The translations under genes were made by a program, and so were the position numbers. A stretch of DNA of 64,000 nucleotides from Planctomycetota bacterium (GTDB taxonomy: Bacteria; Planctomycetota; Phycisphaerae; Phycisphaerales; SM1A02): positions 1 to 64,000 of the forward strand of contig JAAELP010000127.1 of assembly GCA_024226535.1 (NCBI GenBank). Direction: 5' to 3'. The notes beneath the pieces were generated by a model. That model saw only the letters and a list, made by a program, of their open reading frames with translations, was not told the DNA's origin and did no database searches. Shown piece after piece: positions 25,389 to 34,040 of this stretch; within the stretch, counting starts at the first letter, position 1; the number at the start of each line of letters is the position of its first letter.

Positions 25389-25697
25389 ATGACCGGCGGA
25401 AAGATCCGGATTCGGTTGGAAGCGTACGACCATCAGGCTCTCGATGCGTCGTCGCGCGAGATCGTCGATCACGCCAAGCGCACGGGTGCGCGGGTGGCGG
25501 GTCCGATCCCGCTGCCGACGCGCCGCGAGGTGTACACGGTCAACCGTTCGACCTTCATCGACAAGAAGTCGCGTGAGCAGTTCGAGATCCGCACACACAA
25601 GAGGATCATCGACATCACCGAGCCGAACGCGCGCACGGTCGAGGCGCTGAACCGTCTCGTCGTTCCCGCCGGCGTCTTCGTGAAGATCAAGGCATAG
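25389..25697 (+). CDS. rpsJ: 30S ribosomal protein S10
   Basis: Small-subunit head protein (102 aa, the normal length), also known as the transcription antitermination factor NusE. The sequence [29 protein letters not shown], then [35 protein letters not shown] and the C-terminal [12 protein letters not shown] match the family throughout. The open frame extends upstream of 25389, but the ATG before TGGKIRIRL is the homologous start and has GGAG about seven bases ahead. This is the first gene of the S10-spc-alpha cluster, behind a near-consensus promoter. A 104-bp gap separates it from rplC. Confidence 0.97.
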   Translation: MTGGKIRIRLEAYDHQALDASSREIVDHAKRTGARVAGPIPLPTRREVYTVNRSTFIDKKSREQFEIRTHKRIIDITEPNARTVEALNRLVVPAGVFVKIKA

Positions 25698-25801
25698 GTG
25701 TTTACTGGGCGGTCCGCGGACCGCTTTCTTGTTTTTTGAATCGCGCAAACGCCACGTGGGCCAGAGATGGCCAACCCCTGGCGAAGACGGAGCACGAGAT
25801 C

Positions 25802-26488
25802 ATGTCCGCCCTGCTGGGACGAAAACTCGGCATGACCCGCTACTACACGGAAGAGGGGAAGAACATTCCCGTCACCGTGATCGAGGCCGGTCCGTGCGTG
25901 GTGACCCAGGTCAAGACGACCGACACCGACGGGTACGCCGCCGTGCAGCTTGCCTGGGGCGATGTTCGACCGCGCCGCAGCACGATGCCGCTCATCGGGC
26001 ACGACGCGAAGGCGGGCAGTGCTCCGAAGCGACATCACCGCGAGGTGCGCCTCGAGTCCGACGCGGACGCCGAGGCGTTCGAGTTGGGTCAGGAAGTCGG
26101 CGCCGGCGCGTTGGAGGGCGTTCCCTACGTGGACGTCATCGGTCGCAGCAAGGGCAAAGGCTTCGCCGGTGGCATGAAGCGTCACAACTTCCGCGGCAAG
26201 GAAGCGAGTCACGGTGTCAAGCGCTGTCACCGTAAGGGCGGTTCGATCAACGGACACGCGACGAACCTCGGCACCGGCCCCAAGCCCAAGAAGGGCAAGC
26301 GGATGCCCGGCCGGATGGGTGACGAGCGCGTGACCGTCCGTAGTCTGGATGTGATTTCCGTGGACCCGGAGCGCAACCTCGTGCTCGTGAAGGGGCCCGT
26401 CCCCGGACCGAACCAGGGCCTGCTCATGCTCCAGGTCTCGCGGCGGCTGAACAAGCAGAAAGGGAGGATCGCCCGGACCGGCAAGTGA
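25802..26488 (+). CDS. rplC: 50S ribosomal protein L3
   Basis: Large-subunit protein (228 aa) that reaches the peptidyl-transferase centre and helps start assembly. ALLGRKLGMTRYY opens the protein, VDVIGRSKGKGFAGGMKRHNF and HGATNLGTGPKPKKGKRMPGRMG-type sequence (about 140-190, here NGHATNLGTGPKPKKGKRMPG) form the conserved loop, and LVLVKGPVPGPNQGLLML lies near the end. The frame continues upstream, but the ATG at 25802 is the homologous start. A 171-bp hairpin-rich spacer follows before rplD, which is unusual since these genes are commonly adjacent. Confidence 0.97.
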   Translation: MSALLGRKLGMTRYYTEEGKNIPVTVIEAGPCVVTQVKTTDTDGYAAVQLAWGDVRPRRSTMPLIGHDAKAGSAPKRHHREVRLESDADAEAFELGQEVGAGALEGVPYVDVIGRSKGKGFAGGMKRHNFRGKEASHGVKRCHRKGGSINGHATNLGTGPKPKKGKRMPGRMGDERVTVRSLDVISVDPERNLVLVKGPVPGPNQGLLMLQVSRRLNKQKGRIARTGK

Positions 26489-26561
26489 TGGCCGGTGATC
26501 GTGAAGGCCGGACGGATCCGGAACCACGCGGTCGCGACACTCCATTGAGATACCGAGTCGA

Positions 26562-26646
26562 GACCCCTGACCGGGTCCCCGGCGAAGCGACTGACGCTTC
26601 GCAACAGGCCAGGAAGGGTGAGGCGTTGAGCGACGGCACTGCCGTC
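26562..26646 (+). promoter_or_regulatory. Three consecutive hairpins in the rplC-rplD spacer
   Basis: The spacer holds GACCC/GGGTC (26562-26577), GCGAAGC/GCTTCGC (26582-26602, seven perfect pairs) and GACGGC/GCCGTC with a three-base loop (26632-26646). The last ends 13 bases before rplD and next to its AGGTGAG ribosome-binding site. No T-run follows any of them. This could be a control site for L4, which regulates its own operon in other bacteria, or a processing site. Confidence 0.55.
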
Positions 26647-26659
26647 AGGTGAGACAGCG

Positions 26660-27355
26660 ATGATTGAACTGCCTATCTACAACCAGCAAGGCAAGCAGGT
26701 GGATACCCTTGCCATCGACGAGGCGCAGCTCGGAAACGAGGTGCGCCCGGCGCTGTTGAAGCAGGCCTACGTGATGTTCCATGCCAACCGGCGTCAGGGC
26801 TCGGCCCGGACGAAGAGCCGTGGCATGGTCGACGGTTCCACCCGCAAGCTGTACCGGCAGAAGGGCACGGGCCGTGCTCGCGCGGGCACCCGCCGCACCG
26901 TCATCCGCAAGGGCGGCGGCGTCGCGTTCGCCAAGACGAAGACGCGCGAGGCCTACCGGCAGAAGATGCCCAAGAAGATGCGGCGTCTCGCGAACCGCAA
27001 CGCCCTGCTCGCCAAGCTCGTCGACTCCGAGGTCAAGTGCATCGACGACCTCACGTTCGGCGAGCCGAAGACGAGCGCGTTCCGCAAGGTGCTCGACAGC
27101 CTCGGCGTGGATCGCACGTGCCTCGTCGCCCTCGGCGAGAAGAACCTGAACGCCGCGCTCTCGGCCCGCAACATCCCCAGCGTCAACACGATCGCGGTGC
27201 AGCAGCTCAACGCGTTCGAACTGCTCAACCACCGGTACCTGATCGTCGACAAGACGTCGCTCCAGGCCTTCCTCGACGGCACGGCGTGGACCGACGACGA
27301 GTCCGAGACGAAGTCCGGTGCCGCGAAGAAGCGCGGGAAGAAGGAGGCCGCCTGA
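26660..27355 (+). CDS. rplD: 50S ribosomal protein L4
   Basis: Large-subunit protein of 231 aa that lines the exit tunnel. It also represses the S10 operon in E. coli. The family pattern is clear: VDTLAIDEAQLGNEVRPALLKQ, ANRRQGSARTKSRGMVDGSTRKLYRQKGTGRARAGTRRT (the tunnel loop, about residues 40-80), and NALLAKLVDSEV. The C-terminus is longer than in E. coli L4 and ends in a Lys/Ala tail (GAAKKRGKKEAA). AGGTGAG lies six bases before the ATG. Its stop overlaps the rplW start (TGATG). Confidence 0.97.
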   Translation: MIELPIYNQQGKQVDTLAIDEAQLGNEVRPALLKQAYVMFHANRRQGSARTKSRGMVDGSTRKLYRQKGTGRARAGTRRTVIRKGGGVAFAKTKTREAYRQKMPKKMRRLANRNALLAKLVDSEVKCIDDLTFGEPKTSAFRKVLDSLGVDRTCLVALGEKNLNAALSARNIPSVNTIAVQQLNAFELLNHRYLIVDKTSLQAFLDGTAWTDDESETKSGAAKKRGKKEAA

Positions 27356-27633
27356 TGGAGTCAGTCACCGTCGTACGCCGGCCGCTCGTCACCGAGAAGA
27401 CGACGTTCGCCTCCACCACGGCGAACCGCTACGCCTTCGAGGTCGACCCCCGCGCCAGCAAGCCCCAGATCAAGCGGGCGATCGAAGACCTGTACCGCGT
27501 CCGCGTGGTTTCGGTCGCCACCCAGAACCGCAAGGGCCAGCTCCGCCGGAACAAGTTCGGCTACTGGAAGAGCAAGGGCATGAAGCGGGCCATCGTCAAG
27601 ATCCATCCGGACGACCGGATCGAGCTGTTCTAG
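27355..27633 (+). CDS. rplW: 50S ribosomal protein L23
   Basis: A 92-aa protein at the tunnel exit, a docking site for trigger factor and SRP. It shows VRRPLVTEKTTFAS, the conserved YAFEVDPRASKPQIKRAIEDLYRVRVVSV, and the basic tail KGQLRRNKFGYWKSKGMKRAIVKI. Length is normal. The ATG overlaps the rplD stop (TGATG), so translation is probably coupled. The reading frame is open upstream inside rplD, but only this start fits the family. rplB begins 13 bp after its stop. Confidence 0.97.
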   Translation: MESVTVVRRPLVTEKTTFASTTANRYAFEVDPRASKPQIKRAIEDLYRVRVVSVATQNRKGQLRRNKFGYWKSKGMKRAIVKIHPDDRIELF

Positions 27634-27646
27634 AGAAGCAACTGCC

Positions 27647-28501
27647 ATGGGTATTCGAACCTACAGACCGACGACCAACGGCCGACGCAACATGTCGGTC
27701 AACATGCGCGAAGAGGTGACGAGGCAGGCGCCTCAGAAGTCGTTGCTGCGCCCGATGAAGAGGTCGGGCGGCCGCAACAACCAGGGCAAGATCACGGTGC
27801 GCGGCCGCGGCGGCGGTCACAAGCGTCGCTACCGGATGATCGACTTCCGCCGCACGAAGGACAACGTGGCGGCGAAGGTCCTCGGGATCGAGTACGACCC
27901 GAACCGCTCCTGCCACATCGCGCTCCTCGAGTACGAAGGCGGCGACCGCCGGTACATCCTCGCCCCGCGCGGGCTCACCGACGGCGACGCCGTGGTGTCC
28001 TCGAACGACGCGATCGAGCCGAAGGCCGGCAACTGCATGCCGCTGAAGCACATCCCGACCGGCCTCACCGTGCACAACATCGAGTTCGAGCCCGGCAAGG
28101 GCGGGAAGCTCTGCCGATCCGCGGGCTCGGGAGCACGTCTCACCAATAAGGAAGGCCGCCTCGCGACGATCGTGCTGCCGTCCGGTGAGATTCGGCAGGT
28201 TTCGATCGAGTGCCGGGCGACGGTGGGCCAGATCGGCAACACCGATCACCAGAACGTGAAGCTCGGCAAGGCCGGTCGCAATCGCTGGCTCGGCCGGAAG
28301 CCGAAGGTTCGCGGTGTCGCCAAGGACCACGCGTGTCATCCGCTCGGTGGCGGCGAGGGTCGCTCCAAGGGCGGTCGCGAGCCGGCGAGCGCCTCGGGCA
28401 CGAAATCCAAGGGCGGCCGCACGAGGAAGCGCGGTCAGTGGACCGACGCTCGCATCCTGCGGCGCCGGAAGAGCAAGCGTTACGGGCAGTTGAAGGTCTG
28501 A
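27647..28501 (+). CDS. rplB: 50S ribosomal protein L2
   Basis: Large-subunit protein (284 aa, slightly longer than the ~273 of E. coli) required for subunit joining and peptidyl transferase. It contains GRNNQGKITVRGRGGGHKRRYR, VLGIEYDPNRSCHIALLEYEGG, and the C-terminal signature with the functional His in GVAKDHACHPLGGGEGRSKGGR, where most species have MNPVDHPHGGGEG. The His-rich loop is retained but the NPVDHPH wording is altered. The site before the ATG is weak. rpsS follows after 27 bp. Confidence 0.97.
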   Translation: MGIRTYRPTTNGRRNMSVNMREEVTRQAPQKSLLRPMKRSGGRNNQGKITVRGRGGGHKRRYRMIDFRRTKDNVAAKVLGIEYDPNRSCHIALLEYEGGDRRYILAPRGLTDGDAVVSSNDAIEPKAGNCMPLKHIPTGLTVHNIEFEPGKGGKLCRSAGSGARLTNKEGRLATIVLPSGEIRQVSIECRATVGQIGNTDHQNVKLGKAGRNRWLGRKPKVRGVAKDHACHPLGGGEGRSKGGREPASASGTKSKGGRTRKRGQWTDARILRRRKSKRYGQLKV

Positions 28502-28528
28502 CCGCGAAGGACACGAGGTAGTCAAGTC

Positions 28529-28813
28529 ATGGGACGATCACTCAAAAAAGGTCCGTTCGTCGATGAGAAGCTCTACCGCAAGGTCGAGCGCCTCAACGAG
28601 AACGGCGCGCACACGCCGGTGAAGACGTGGGCGCGTGCGTGCGTCATCGTGCCGGAGTTCGTGGGGCACACCTTCCAGGTGCACAACGGCCGCGCCTTCG
28701 CGGACGTCTTTGTCACCGAGGACATGGTGGGCCACCGTCTCGGCGAGTTCAGCGTGACCCGGATGTTCCGCGGTCACACGAACAAGAAGGAAGGCGTCAA
28801 GATCCGCCGCTGA
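28529..28813 (+). CDS. rpsS: 30S ribosomal protein S19
   Basis: Small-subunit head protein (94 aa, normal length) that pairs with S13 at the intersubunit bridge. It has the expected [65 protein letters not shown], and the end [21 protein letters not shown] lies about eight bases before the ATG. Gene order after rplB is the normal one, and rplV follows 56 bp later. Confidence 0.97.
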   Translation: MGRSLKKGPFVDEKLYRKVERLNENGAHTPVKTWARACVIVPEFVGHTFQVHNGRAFADVFVTEDMVGHRLGEFSVTRMFRGHTNKKEGVKIRR

Positions 28814-28869
28814 GTTCAGGGTACGACCGGGTACGGCGAACCCTCAGCGATCAGGTTTGAAAGACAGTC

Positions 28870-29202
28870 ATGGGCTATCCAGCAACACATCGATTCGCTC
28901 GCATCGCGCCTCGCAAGGCGCGGCTCGTGGCGGACATGATCCGAGGCCTCGGGGTCGACCAGGCGATGACCGCTCTCGACTTCTCGAAGAAGCGCGCGGC
29001 GTATTTCTACCGCAACGTGCTCAAGAGCGCGATTGCCAACGCGGAGGAGAACGACGCCGACGTCGCGACCCTCTTCATCAAGGAATCGCGTGTCGACGAG
29101 GGGCCGACGGCCAAGCGTTTCCAGCCCAAGGATCGCGGGCGGGCGCATCCGATCCTCAAGCGAACCAGCCACCTCCACGTCGTCCTCGAGGAGAGGAACT
29201 GA
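28870..29202 (+). CDS. rplV: 50S ribosomal protein L22
   Basis: Exit-tunnel protein of 110 aa (normal length), whose beta-hairpin forms part of the constriction where macrolides bind. The sequence begins ATHRFARIAPRKARLVADMIRG, continues through FSKKRAAYFYRNVLKSAIANAEENDADVATLFIKES, and ends with the hairpin RFQPKDRGRAHPILKRTSHLHVVLEE. Its stop is four bases before the rpsC ATG. Another frame of similar length overlaps it but is a shadow. Confidence 0.97.
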   Translation: MGYPATHRFARIAPRKARLVADMIRGLGVDQAMTALDFSKKRAAYFYRNVLKSAIANAEENDADVATLFIKESRVDEGPTAKRFQPKDRGRAHPILKRTSHLHVVLEERN

Positions 29203-29206
29203 CCCC

Positions 29207-29911
29207 ATGGGACAGAAGACCCATCCGTTCGGATTCCGCGTCGGCATCACCGAGGCTCACAAGTCCCGGTGGTACGCCCCCAAGGCGCTCTTCGCCGAGT
29301 TGCTCGTCGAGGATTACCGCATCCGCCACTACGTGGACAAGCGGCTCAACCGCACGCCGCCGTTCGCGGCCGTGGCGGACATCCTCATCGAGCGCACGCG
29401 TGAAGAGCTGACGATCATCCTGAAGACGGCCCGTCCGGGCCTCGTCATCGGCCCCAAGGGCGCGGAGATCGATCGGCTCACGCAGGATCTCATGGCGATG
29501 ACGGGCCGAAAGGTCTCGATCAAGATCGTCGAGATCCGCAATCCCGATACCAGCGCCGTGCTGATCGGCGAGGCGGTCGCCGAGCAGATGAAGAAGCGTT
29601 CGAACTTCCGCCGTCTGCTCAAGCAGCGGTGCGAGTCGGCGATGCAGAACGGAGCGAAGGGTGTTCGCATCCAGGTCTCCGGACGCCTCGGCGGGGCGGA
29701 GATGTCCCGTCGCTTCCAGACGCGACTCGGTTCGATCCCGCTGTCGACGCTCCAGGCGAACGTCGACTACGCGTGCGTGCCGAGCCGCACCACGTACGGA
29801 ACGATCGGCGTGAAGGTCTGGGTCTACATGGGCATGTTCACCGACTCCGAGGAAGAGCAGGAAGAGTCGCGTGCCGCCGGAGCCCGCGCTCGTGCACGAG
29901 GTCGCCGCTAA
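29207..29911 (+). CDS. rpsC: 30S ribosomal protein S3
   Basis: Small-subunit protein at the mRNA entry site (234 aa). [24 protein letters not shown] begins the protein. The KH domain has the GPKG loop in [13 protein letters not shown] (about residues 82-94), and the C-terminal domain has [18 protein letters not shown] and [15 protein letters not shown]. It ends in a charged tail ([20 protein letters not shown]). The ATG at 29207 is chosen because the family begins MGQK; the frame is open further upstream inside rplV. Confidence 0.97.
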   Translation: MGQKTHPFGFRVGITEAHKSRWYAPKALFAELLVEDYRIRHYVDKRLNRTPPFAAVADILIERTREELTIILKTARPGLVIGPKGAEIDRLTQDLMAMTGRKVSIKIVEIRNPDTSAVLIGEAVAEQMKKRSNFRRLLKQRCESAMQNGAKGVRIQVSGRLGGAEMSRRFQTRLGSIPLSTLQANVDYACVPSRTTYGTIGVKVWVYMGMFTDSEEEQEESRAAGARARARGRR

Positions 29912-29970
29912 GGAAGTTCGAGTTGACGGCGCATGGCCGACAGCTGATAGCTTTGTAGGGAGTTCATCCG

Positions 29971-30390
29971 ATGCCTCGGATGCCGAAACGAATCAAGTTC
30001 CGCAAGCAGATGCGCGGGAAGCTGCGCGGGAACGCCACCCGCGGCAACTTCGTCGCGTTCGGCGAGTTCGGGCTCCAGTCGCTCGAGGCGCACTGGATCT
30101 CCGCCCGTCAGATCGAGGCGGGCCGAATTGCCGCCCAGCACTTCCTGCGTCGTCAGGGCAAGGTGTTCATTCGCATCTTCCCCGACAAGCCGATCAGCAA
30201 GAAGCCGCTCGAGACCCGCATGGGCAAGGGCAAGGCGGACACCGATTACTGGGCGGCCCGCGTGAAGCCCGGCACGATGCTCTACGAGATCGCGGGCGTC
30301 GACGAAGCCGTGGCGAAGCAGGCGTTCGCCCGCATCGCCTCGAAGATGCCGGTGCGATGCCGGTTCGTGGGGCGCCGCCTGACGGTGTGA
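29971..30390 (+). CDS. rplP: 50S ribosomal protein L16
   Basis: Large-subunit protein near the A-site tRNA elbow (139 aa, normal length). [25 protein letters not shown] begins it; [59 protein letters not shown] covers the conserved core, including the arginine site of hydroxylation in other species. It is preceded by a 59-bp spacer that includes a Shine-Dalgarno-like AGGGAG. rpmC follows after 33 bp. Confidence 0.97.
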   Translation: MPRMPKRIKFRKQMRGKLRGNATRGNFVAFGEFGLQSLEAHWISARQIEAGRIAAQHFLRRQGKVFIRIFPDKPISKKPLETRMGKGKADTDYWAARVKPGTMLYEIAGVDEAVAKQAFARIASKMPVRCRFVGRRLTV

Positions 30391-30423
30391 CCGGGAACGA
30401 CCAGGACCACAAGGACCAGAACG

Positions 30424-30621
30424 ATGAAGGCCAGGGAAGTTCACAAGCTCAGCGACGAAGAGATCGACGTCGAGGTCGATCGACTGCGGCGCAAGCGTTT
30501 CGAGCTCCGCACCCAGGCGGTGACGGAGAAGATCCAGGACACCTCTCAGTTCGGCAAGATCCGCAAGGACCTCGCGCGGCTCCTGACCGAGCGGAGCGCC
30601 CGAGTTCAGAACCAGGACTGA
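30424..30621 (+). CDS. rpmC: 50S ribosomal protein L29
   Basis: A 65-aa two-helix protein at the tunnel exit, close to L23. [31 protein letters not shown] and [20 protein letters not shown] match the family in full. The length is normal. It lies between rplP and rpsQ, the standard position. Its stop is 23 bp before the rpsQ GTG. Confidence 0.95.
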   Translation: MKAREVHKLSDEEIDVEVDRLRRKRFELRTQAVTEKIQDTSQFGKIRKDLARLLTERSARVQNQD

Positions 30622-30644
30622 TCCCCAAGAAGGCAGGCACGATC

Positions 30645-30929
30645 GTGGCTCATCTCAAGGACATCAAGGCACCCGACAAGTCCCCGCGCAAGATCGGGGT
30701 CGTGGAATCGGACAAGCGCGACAAGACTCGCCGGGTGGCGGTGCTCTTCTCCGTGAAGCACCCCAAGTACGGCAAGTGGCTGCGCCGGAAGACGGTCTTG
30801 CACGCGCACGACGAGGGCAATGTCTCGAAGGTCGGGGACACCGTCGAAGTGGCCGAGTGCCGACCCATGTCCAAAACGAAGAGCTGGGTCGTCCTCGATG
30901 TCTTGAAGAAGGCCACGGGCAGCAAGTGA
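30645..30929 (+). CDS. rpsQ: 30S ribosomal protein S17 (GTG start)
   Basis: A 94-aa OB-fold protein that binds 16S rRNA early in assembly. The core reads [44 protein letters not shown], then [25 protein letters not shown]. No ATG is available: the first in frame is beyond the conserved region. A GTG at 30645 (VAHLKDIK) with AAGGCAGG about eight bases before it is taken as start. A longer open frame upstream is a shadow of rplP and rpmC. Confidence 0.93.
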   Translation: MAHLKDIKAPDKSPRKIGVVESDKRDKTRRVAVLFSVKHPKYGKWLRRKTVLHAHDEGNVSKVGDTVEVAECRPMSKTKSWVVLDVLKKATGSK

Positions 30930-30963
30930 TCGCTCCGGCGATCGGCGCGAAGGAACAGGAACG

Positions 30964-31350
30964 ATGATCCAGAAGGAATCCAGACTCGAAGTCGCCGACA
31001 ACAGCGGGGCGAAGGTCGTCCAGGTGATCGGTGTCCTCGGCGGCTCGACCGCGCGTGGTCGGTACACGCGTCGCACGGCGGGGATCGGCGATCGCATCGT
31101 CTGCTCCGTGAAGAAGGCGCTGCCGAACGCGGACATCAAGACCGGCGACAAGGTCCGGGCGGTGATCGTGCGGACGCGGTACCCGATGCGGCGTCAGGAC
31201 GGCTCGTACGTGCGGTTCGACTCCAACGCGTGCGTGCTCATCGGCGAAGACCTCAACCCGAGGGGCACCCGGATCTTCGGTGCCGTCGCCCGTGAGCTGC
31301 GCGAAAAGAACTACATGAAGATCGTTTCACTCGCGTCGGAGGTGATCTGA
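30964..31350 (+). CDS. rplN: 50S ribosomal protein L14
   Basis: Large-subunit interface protein (128 aa) next to L19 and 16S helix 14. [27 protein letters not shown] and [28 protein letters not shown] are typical. The end, [32 protein letters not shown], is complete. It is a few residues longer than the common 122-aa form, because of an internal [12 protein letters not shown] stretch. The rplX ATG begins two bases after the stop. Confidence 0.97.
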   Translation: MIQKESRLEVADNSGAKVVQVIGVLGGSTARGRYTRRTAGIGDRIVCSVKKALPNADIKTGDKVRAVIVRTRYPMRRQDGSYVRFDSNACVLIGEDLNPRGTRIFGAVARELREKNYMKIVSLASEVI

Positions 31351-31351
31351 G

Positions 31352-31759
31352 ATGCCCCGTCACATCATCAAGGGCGACACGGTCATGGTGACCGCCGGGA
31401 ACGACAAGGGCGTGACCGGCGAAGTGCTCCGCGTGCTCATGAAGCAGAACCGCGTCGTCGTCCAGGGCGTGAACGTGCGAACCAAGCACCTCAAGCCGAC
31501 GCAGACGAATCCCCAGGGCGGGATCATCCGGCGCGAGATGCCCGTGCACATGAGCAACGTCAGCCCCGTGGCCGACGGCAAGGCGAGCCGCGTCCGCTAC
31601 GAGACCCGCGCTGACGGCTCGAAGGTCCGCGTGGCGGCGCGCAACGGCAAGGAGCTGCACGTGCTGCACGGCTCGCGGGCCGAGGTCGCCGCCCCGGCGA
31701 AACCGCGTAAGAAGACGACGTCCACGAAGAAGACCTCCAAGAAGAAGACACAGGACTGA
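31352..31759 (+). CDS. rplX: 50S ribosomal protein L24 with Lys-rich tail
   Basis: Assembly-initiator protein of the large subunit (135 aa versus about 104 in E. coli). The KOW motif is clear in KGDTVMVTAGNDKGVTGEVLRVL (about residues 6-28), and GVNVRTKHLKPTQTNPQGGIIRREMPVHMSNV follows. The C-terminal ~35 residues are a Lys/Thr/Ala tail (AKPRKKTTSTKKTSKKKTQD) absent from most L24. Such tails recur in other ribosomal proteins of this cluster. The rplE ATG begins five bases after the stop. Confidence 0.96.
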   Translation: MPRHIIKGDTVMVTAGNDKGVTGEVLRVLMKQNRVVVQGVNVRTKHLKPTQTNPQGGIIRREMPVHMSNVSPVADGKASRVRYETRADGSKVRVAARNGKELHVLHGSRAEVAAPAKPRKKTTSTKKTSKKKTQD

Positions 31760-31763
31760 ACCG

Positions 31764-32378
31764 ATGGCGGCCGAAGCACAGACAGATACCAAGACCGAGC
31801 CGAAGGCGCCGGCTGAACCGCCGCGCCTGAGGATCGCGTTCAAGGACTCCATCGCCGAGAAGGTGAAGTCGGAGTTCAACCTGCGCAACGCGCACCAGGT
31901 GCCGCAGCTCACGAAGATCATCGTGAACTGCGGCGTGGGTCGCTTCCTGGAAAACCAGAAGCTCAAGCCCGAGATCCGCGACACCGTCTACGAGACGCTG
32001 ACCACGATCACGGGCCAGAAGCCCATTCTGATCAAGGCCCGGCGCTCGGTGTCGAACTTCAAGGTGCGCGAGGGTGCGCCGTCGGCGTTCATGGTGACCA
32101 TGCGGCGCGACCGCATGTGGCACTTCCTCGACCGGCTCATCAACCTCGCGATCCCCCGGATCAAGGACTTCCGCGGTCTCAAGGACACGTCCTTCGACGC
32201 CGGCGGCTGCTACTCGATGGGTCTCACCGAGCAGGCGGTGTGGCCGGAAATCAACATGGCGAGCGTGTCGTTCACGCACGGCATGCACATCAACATGGTC
32301 TTCGAGGACTCGACACCGGATATGTCCCGGTTCGTGCTCCGCGAACTGGGTATGCCGTTCGTCCGCCGGGACTCCTGA
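31764..32378 (+). CDS. rplE: 50S ribosomal protein L5
   Basis: 5S rRNA-binding protein at the top of the large subunit (204 aa versus 179 in E. coli). The extra length is an Ala/Lys/Glu N-terminal tail of about 20 residues. The core has VPQLTKIIVNCGVGRFLEN, TGQKPILIKARRSVSNFKVREG (here ending EGAPSAFMVTMRRDRMW), and IPRIKDFRGLKDTSFDAGGCYSMGLTEQAVWPEI. The Phe-rich loop that usually reads GNYTLGVTEQ is CYSMGLTEQ. It is followed by rpsN after 27 bp. Confidence 0.97.
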   Translation: MAAEAQTDTKTEPKAPAEPPRLRIAFKDSIAEKVKSEFNLRNAHQVPQLTKIIVNCGVGRFLENQKLKPEIRDTVYETLTTITGQKPILIKARRSVSNFKVREGAPSAFMVTMRRDRMWHFLDRLINLAIPRIKDFRGLKDTSFDAGGCYSMGLTEQAVWPEINMASVSFTHGMHINMVFEDSTPDMSRFVLRELGMPFVRRDS

Positions 32379-32405
32379 ACGCCCGCAGGCATTTGAGAAT
32401 CACAC

Positions 32406-32591
32406 ATGGCCAGCAAAAGAGTATTCGCCCGAATGAACAAGGAGCCGAAGTTCTCCACGCGCAAGCGGAACCGGTGCGCGATCACCGGTCGTTCCCGCGG
32501 CGTGTATCGGAAGTTCGGTGTCAGCCGCATCGTGCTCCGCGAGCTCGCGCTCAAGGGCATGATCCCGGGCATGCGAAAGGCGAGTTGGTAA
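32406..32591 (+). CDS. rpsN: 30S ribosomal protein S14, short form lacking zinc ligands
   Basis: A 61-aa S14, the length of the zinc-binding short form (such as in Thermus). Aligned to that form, only Cys24 remains. The other ligands are T27 (in NRCAITGR), S40 and V43 (in GVSRIVLRE). It therefore has the short frame but cannot bind zinc in the usual way. The rest of the sequence is regular ([26 protein letters not shown]). A longer zinc-free S14 is the usual alternative in bacteria. rpsH starts four bases after the stop. Confidence 0.95.
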   Translation: MASKRVFARMNKEPKFSTRKRNRCAITGRSRGVYRKFGVSRIVLRELALKGMIPGMRKASW

Positions 32592-32594
32592 GAA

Positions 32595-32993
32595 ATGTCC
32601 CAGCAAGATCTCACTGCCGACATGCTGACGCGGATTCGCAACGCGAACCGCAACCAGGCGAAGTCCGTCAAGTGCCTGAACAACAAGCTCAACCGGGGCG
32701 TGGCCCAGGTGCTTCAGGACGAGGGCTACGTCCGCGGGTTCGAGGTGATCGAAGACGGTCGCCAGGGCGTGTTGCGTGTCGACCTCAAGTACGGCTCGAA
32801 GGGCGAGCACATCATCAACACGATCTCGCGCTTCTCGAAGCCCGGGCGCCGTGTCTACATGGGTGTCGATGAACTGCCCCGCCCGCTCCAGGGTCTCGGC
32901 GTGGTCATCGTCTCGACGAGCAGCGGCGTGCTCAGCGATCGCCGGTGCCGCGACCAGAAGGTCGGCGGCGAGGTGGTGGCGATCGTCACCTGA
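32595..32993 (+). CDS. rpsH: 30S ribosomal protein S8
   Basis: Small-subunit platform protein (132 aa) that binds 16S rRNA helix 21. In E. coli S8 also represses the spc operon. The sequence has the family ends: DLTADMLTRIRNANRNQAKSVKCLNNKLNRGVAQVLQDEGYVRGFEVIED, then GRRVYMGVDELPRPLQGLGVVIVSTSSGVLSDRRCRDQKVGGEVVAIV. The conserved STSSGVLSD sits near the end. A 36-bp gap precedes rplF. I saw no S8-type binding site in the mRNA. Confidence 0.97.
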   Translation: MSQQDLTADMLTRIRNANRNQAKSVKCLNNKLNRGVAQVLQDEGYVRGFEVIEDGRQGVLRVDLKYGSKGEHIINTISRFSKPGRRVYMGVDELPRPLQGLGVVIVSTSSGVLSDRRCRDQKVGGEVVAIVT

Positions 32994-33029
32994 CCCGGTC
33001 ACCGAAGTAGGTTCCGCAGGAAGCAAGTC

Positions 33030-33587
33030 ATGTCCCGCATTGGAAAGAAACCCGTCGCCGTCCCCGCCGGTGTGAAAGTCAGCCTCGACCCGAAGGCCTG
33101 CGCGATCGTCGTGGAGGGGCCGAAGGGCAAGCTGTCTTACGAGTACCGTCCCGAGGTGTCCGTGGCGTGGGACGAGGGCGAGAAGAAGATCGCCTGCTCC
33201 ATCACCGCCGAGCAGATGAAGATCGGTCAGCTCCGCGCCTATTGGGGCACGGTTCGCTCCCGCATCCAGAACATGGTGACGGGCGTGACCAACGGATACA
33301 CGAAACGGCTCGAGGTGATCGGCGCGGGCTGGAACGCCAAGCCCCAGGGCAAGACGCTCCAACTCAATATCGGTTTCTGCCATCCGGTGGACATGACGCC
33401 GCCGGCGGCCGTCGAGTTCGCGGTGGAGAACCAGATCATCACGATCACCGGTCCGGACAAGCAGGCGGTCGGCCAGTTCGCCGCCGAGATCCGGTCGAAG
33501 CGTCCGCCGGAGCCGTACAACGGCAAGGGCATCAAGTACCTCAGCGAGCAGATCATCCGGAAGCAGGGCAAGGTGTTCGGCTCCTGA
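33030..33587 (+). CDS. rplF: 50S ribosomal protein L6
   Basis: Large-subunit protein at the base of the L7/L12 stalk (185 aa, normal length) with two duplicated domains. [23 protein letters not shown] opens domain 1. Domain 2 carries the signature [35 protein letters not shown], then [34 protein letters not shown] near the end. It is complete and the end [14 protein letters not shown] is plausible. GGAAGCAAG precedes the ATG. rplR starts 32 bp after the stop. Confidence 0.97.
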   Translation: MSRIGKKPVAVPAGVKVSLDPKACAIVVEGPKGKLSYEYRPEVSVAWDEGEKKIACSITAEQMKIGQLRAYWGTVRSRIQNMVTGVTNGYTKRLEVIGAGWNAKPQGKTLQLNIGFCHPVDMTPPAAVEFAVENQIITITGPDKQAVGQFAAEIRSKRPPEPYNGKGIKYLSEQIIRKQGKVFGS

Positions 33588-33619
33588 CGCCGATCCGACG
33601 CGAGAAGGTTGCAACGATC

Positions 33620-33982
33620 ATGAAGCGCATTCAACTCAAACTGGGCCGGCAGATTCGCCGGAAGAAGGGCATCCGGAGGAACATCCTCGGCGGGCCCTCA
33701 CGCCCACGACTGACCGTCTTCCGCAGCGCGAAGCACATCTACGCCCAGGTCATCGACGACCTCCAGGGGCGTACGCTCGTCGCCGCGTCGACGACCGACA
33801 AGTCGGGGAAGCAAACCAACGGCGGCAACTGCGACGCCGCCGCCGTCGTGGGCAAGGTGCTCGCGGAGCGGGCGAAGGAAGCGGGCATCGAAGCGGTCGT
33901 CTTCGACCGCAACGGCTACCGGTTCCACGGGCGCGTCAAGGCCCTTGCCGACGCGGCCCGCGAGGGAGGCCTCAAGTTCTGA
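33620..33982 (+). CDS. rplR: 50S ribosomal protein L18
   Basis: 5S rRNA-binding protein of 120 aa (normal length). It has a basic N-terminus ([41 protein letters not shown]) followed by [61 protein letters not shown] longer in-frame region upstream is a shadow of rplF; the ATG at 33620 is the homologous start. The rpsE gene follows after 58 bp. Confidence 0.97.
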   Translation: MKRIQLKLGRQIRRKKGIRRNILGGPSRPRLTVFRSAKHIYAQVIDDLQGRTLVAASTTDKSGKQTNGGNCDAAAVVGKVLAERAKEAGIEAVVFDRNGYRFHGRVKALADAAREGGLKF

Positions 33983-34040
33983 GATCCACCGGCGGGGGTT
34001 TTCTCCCACCGACCATCAGGCGAGAGTAAGAGCAACAGTC

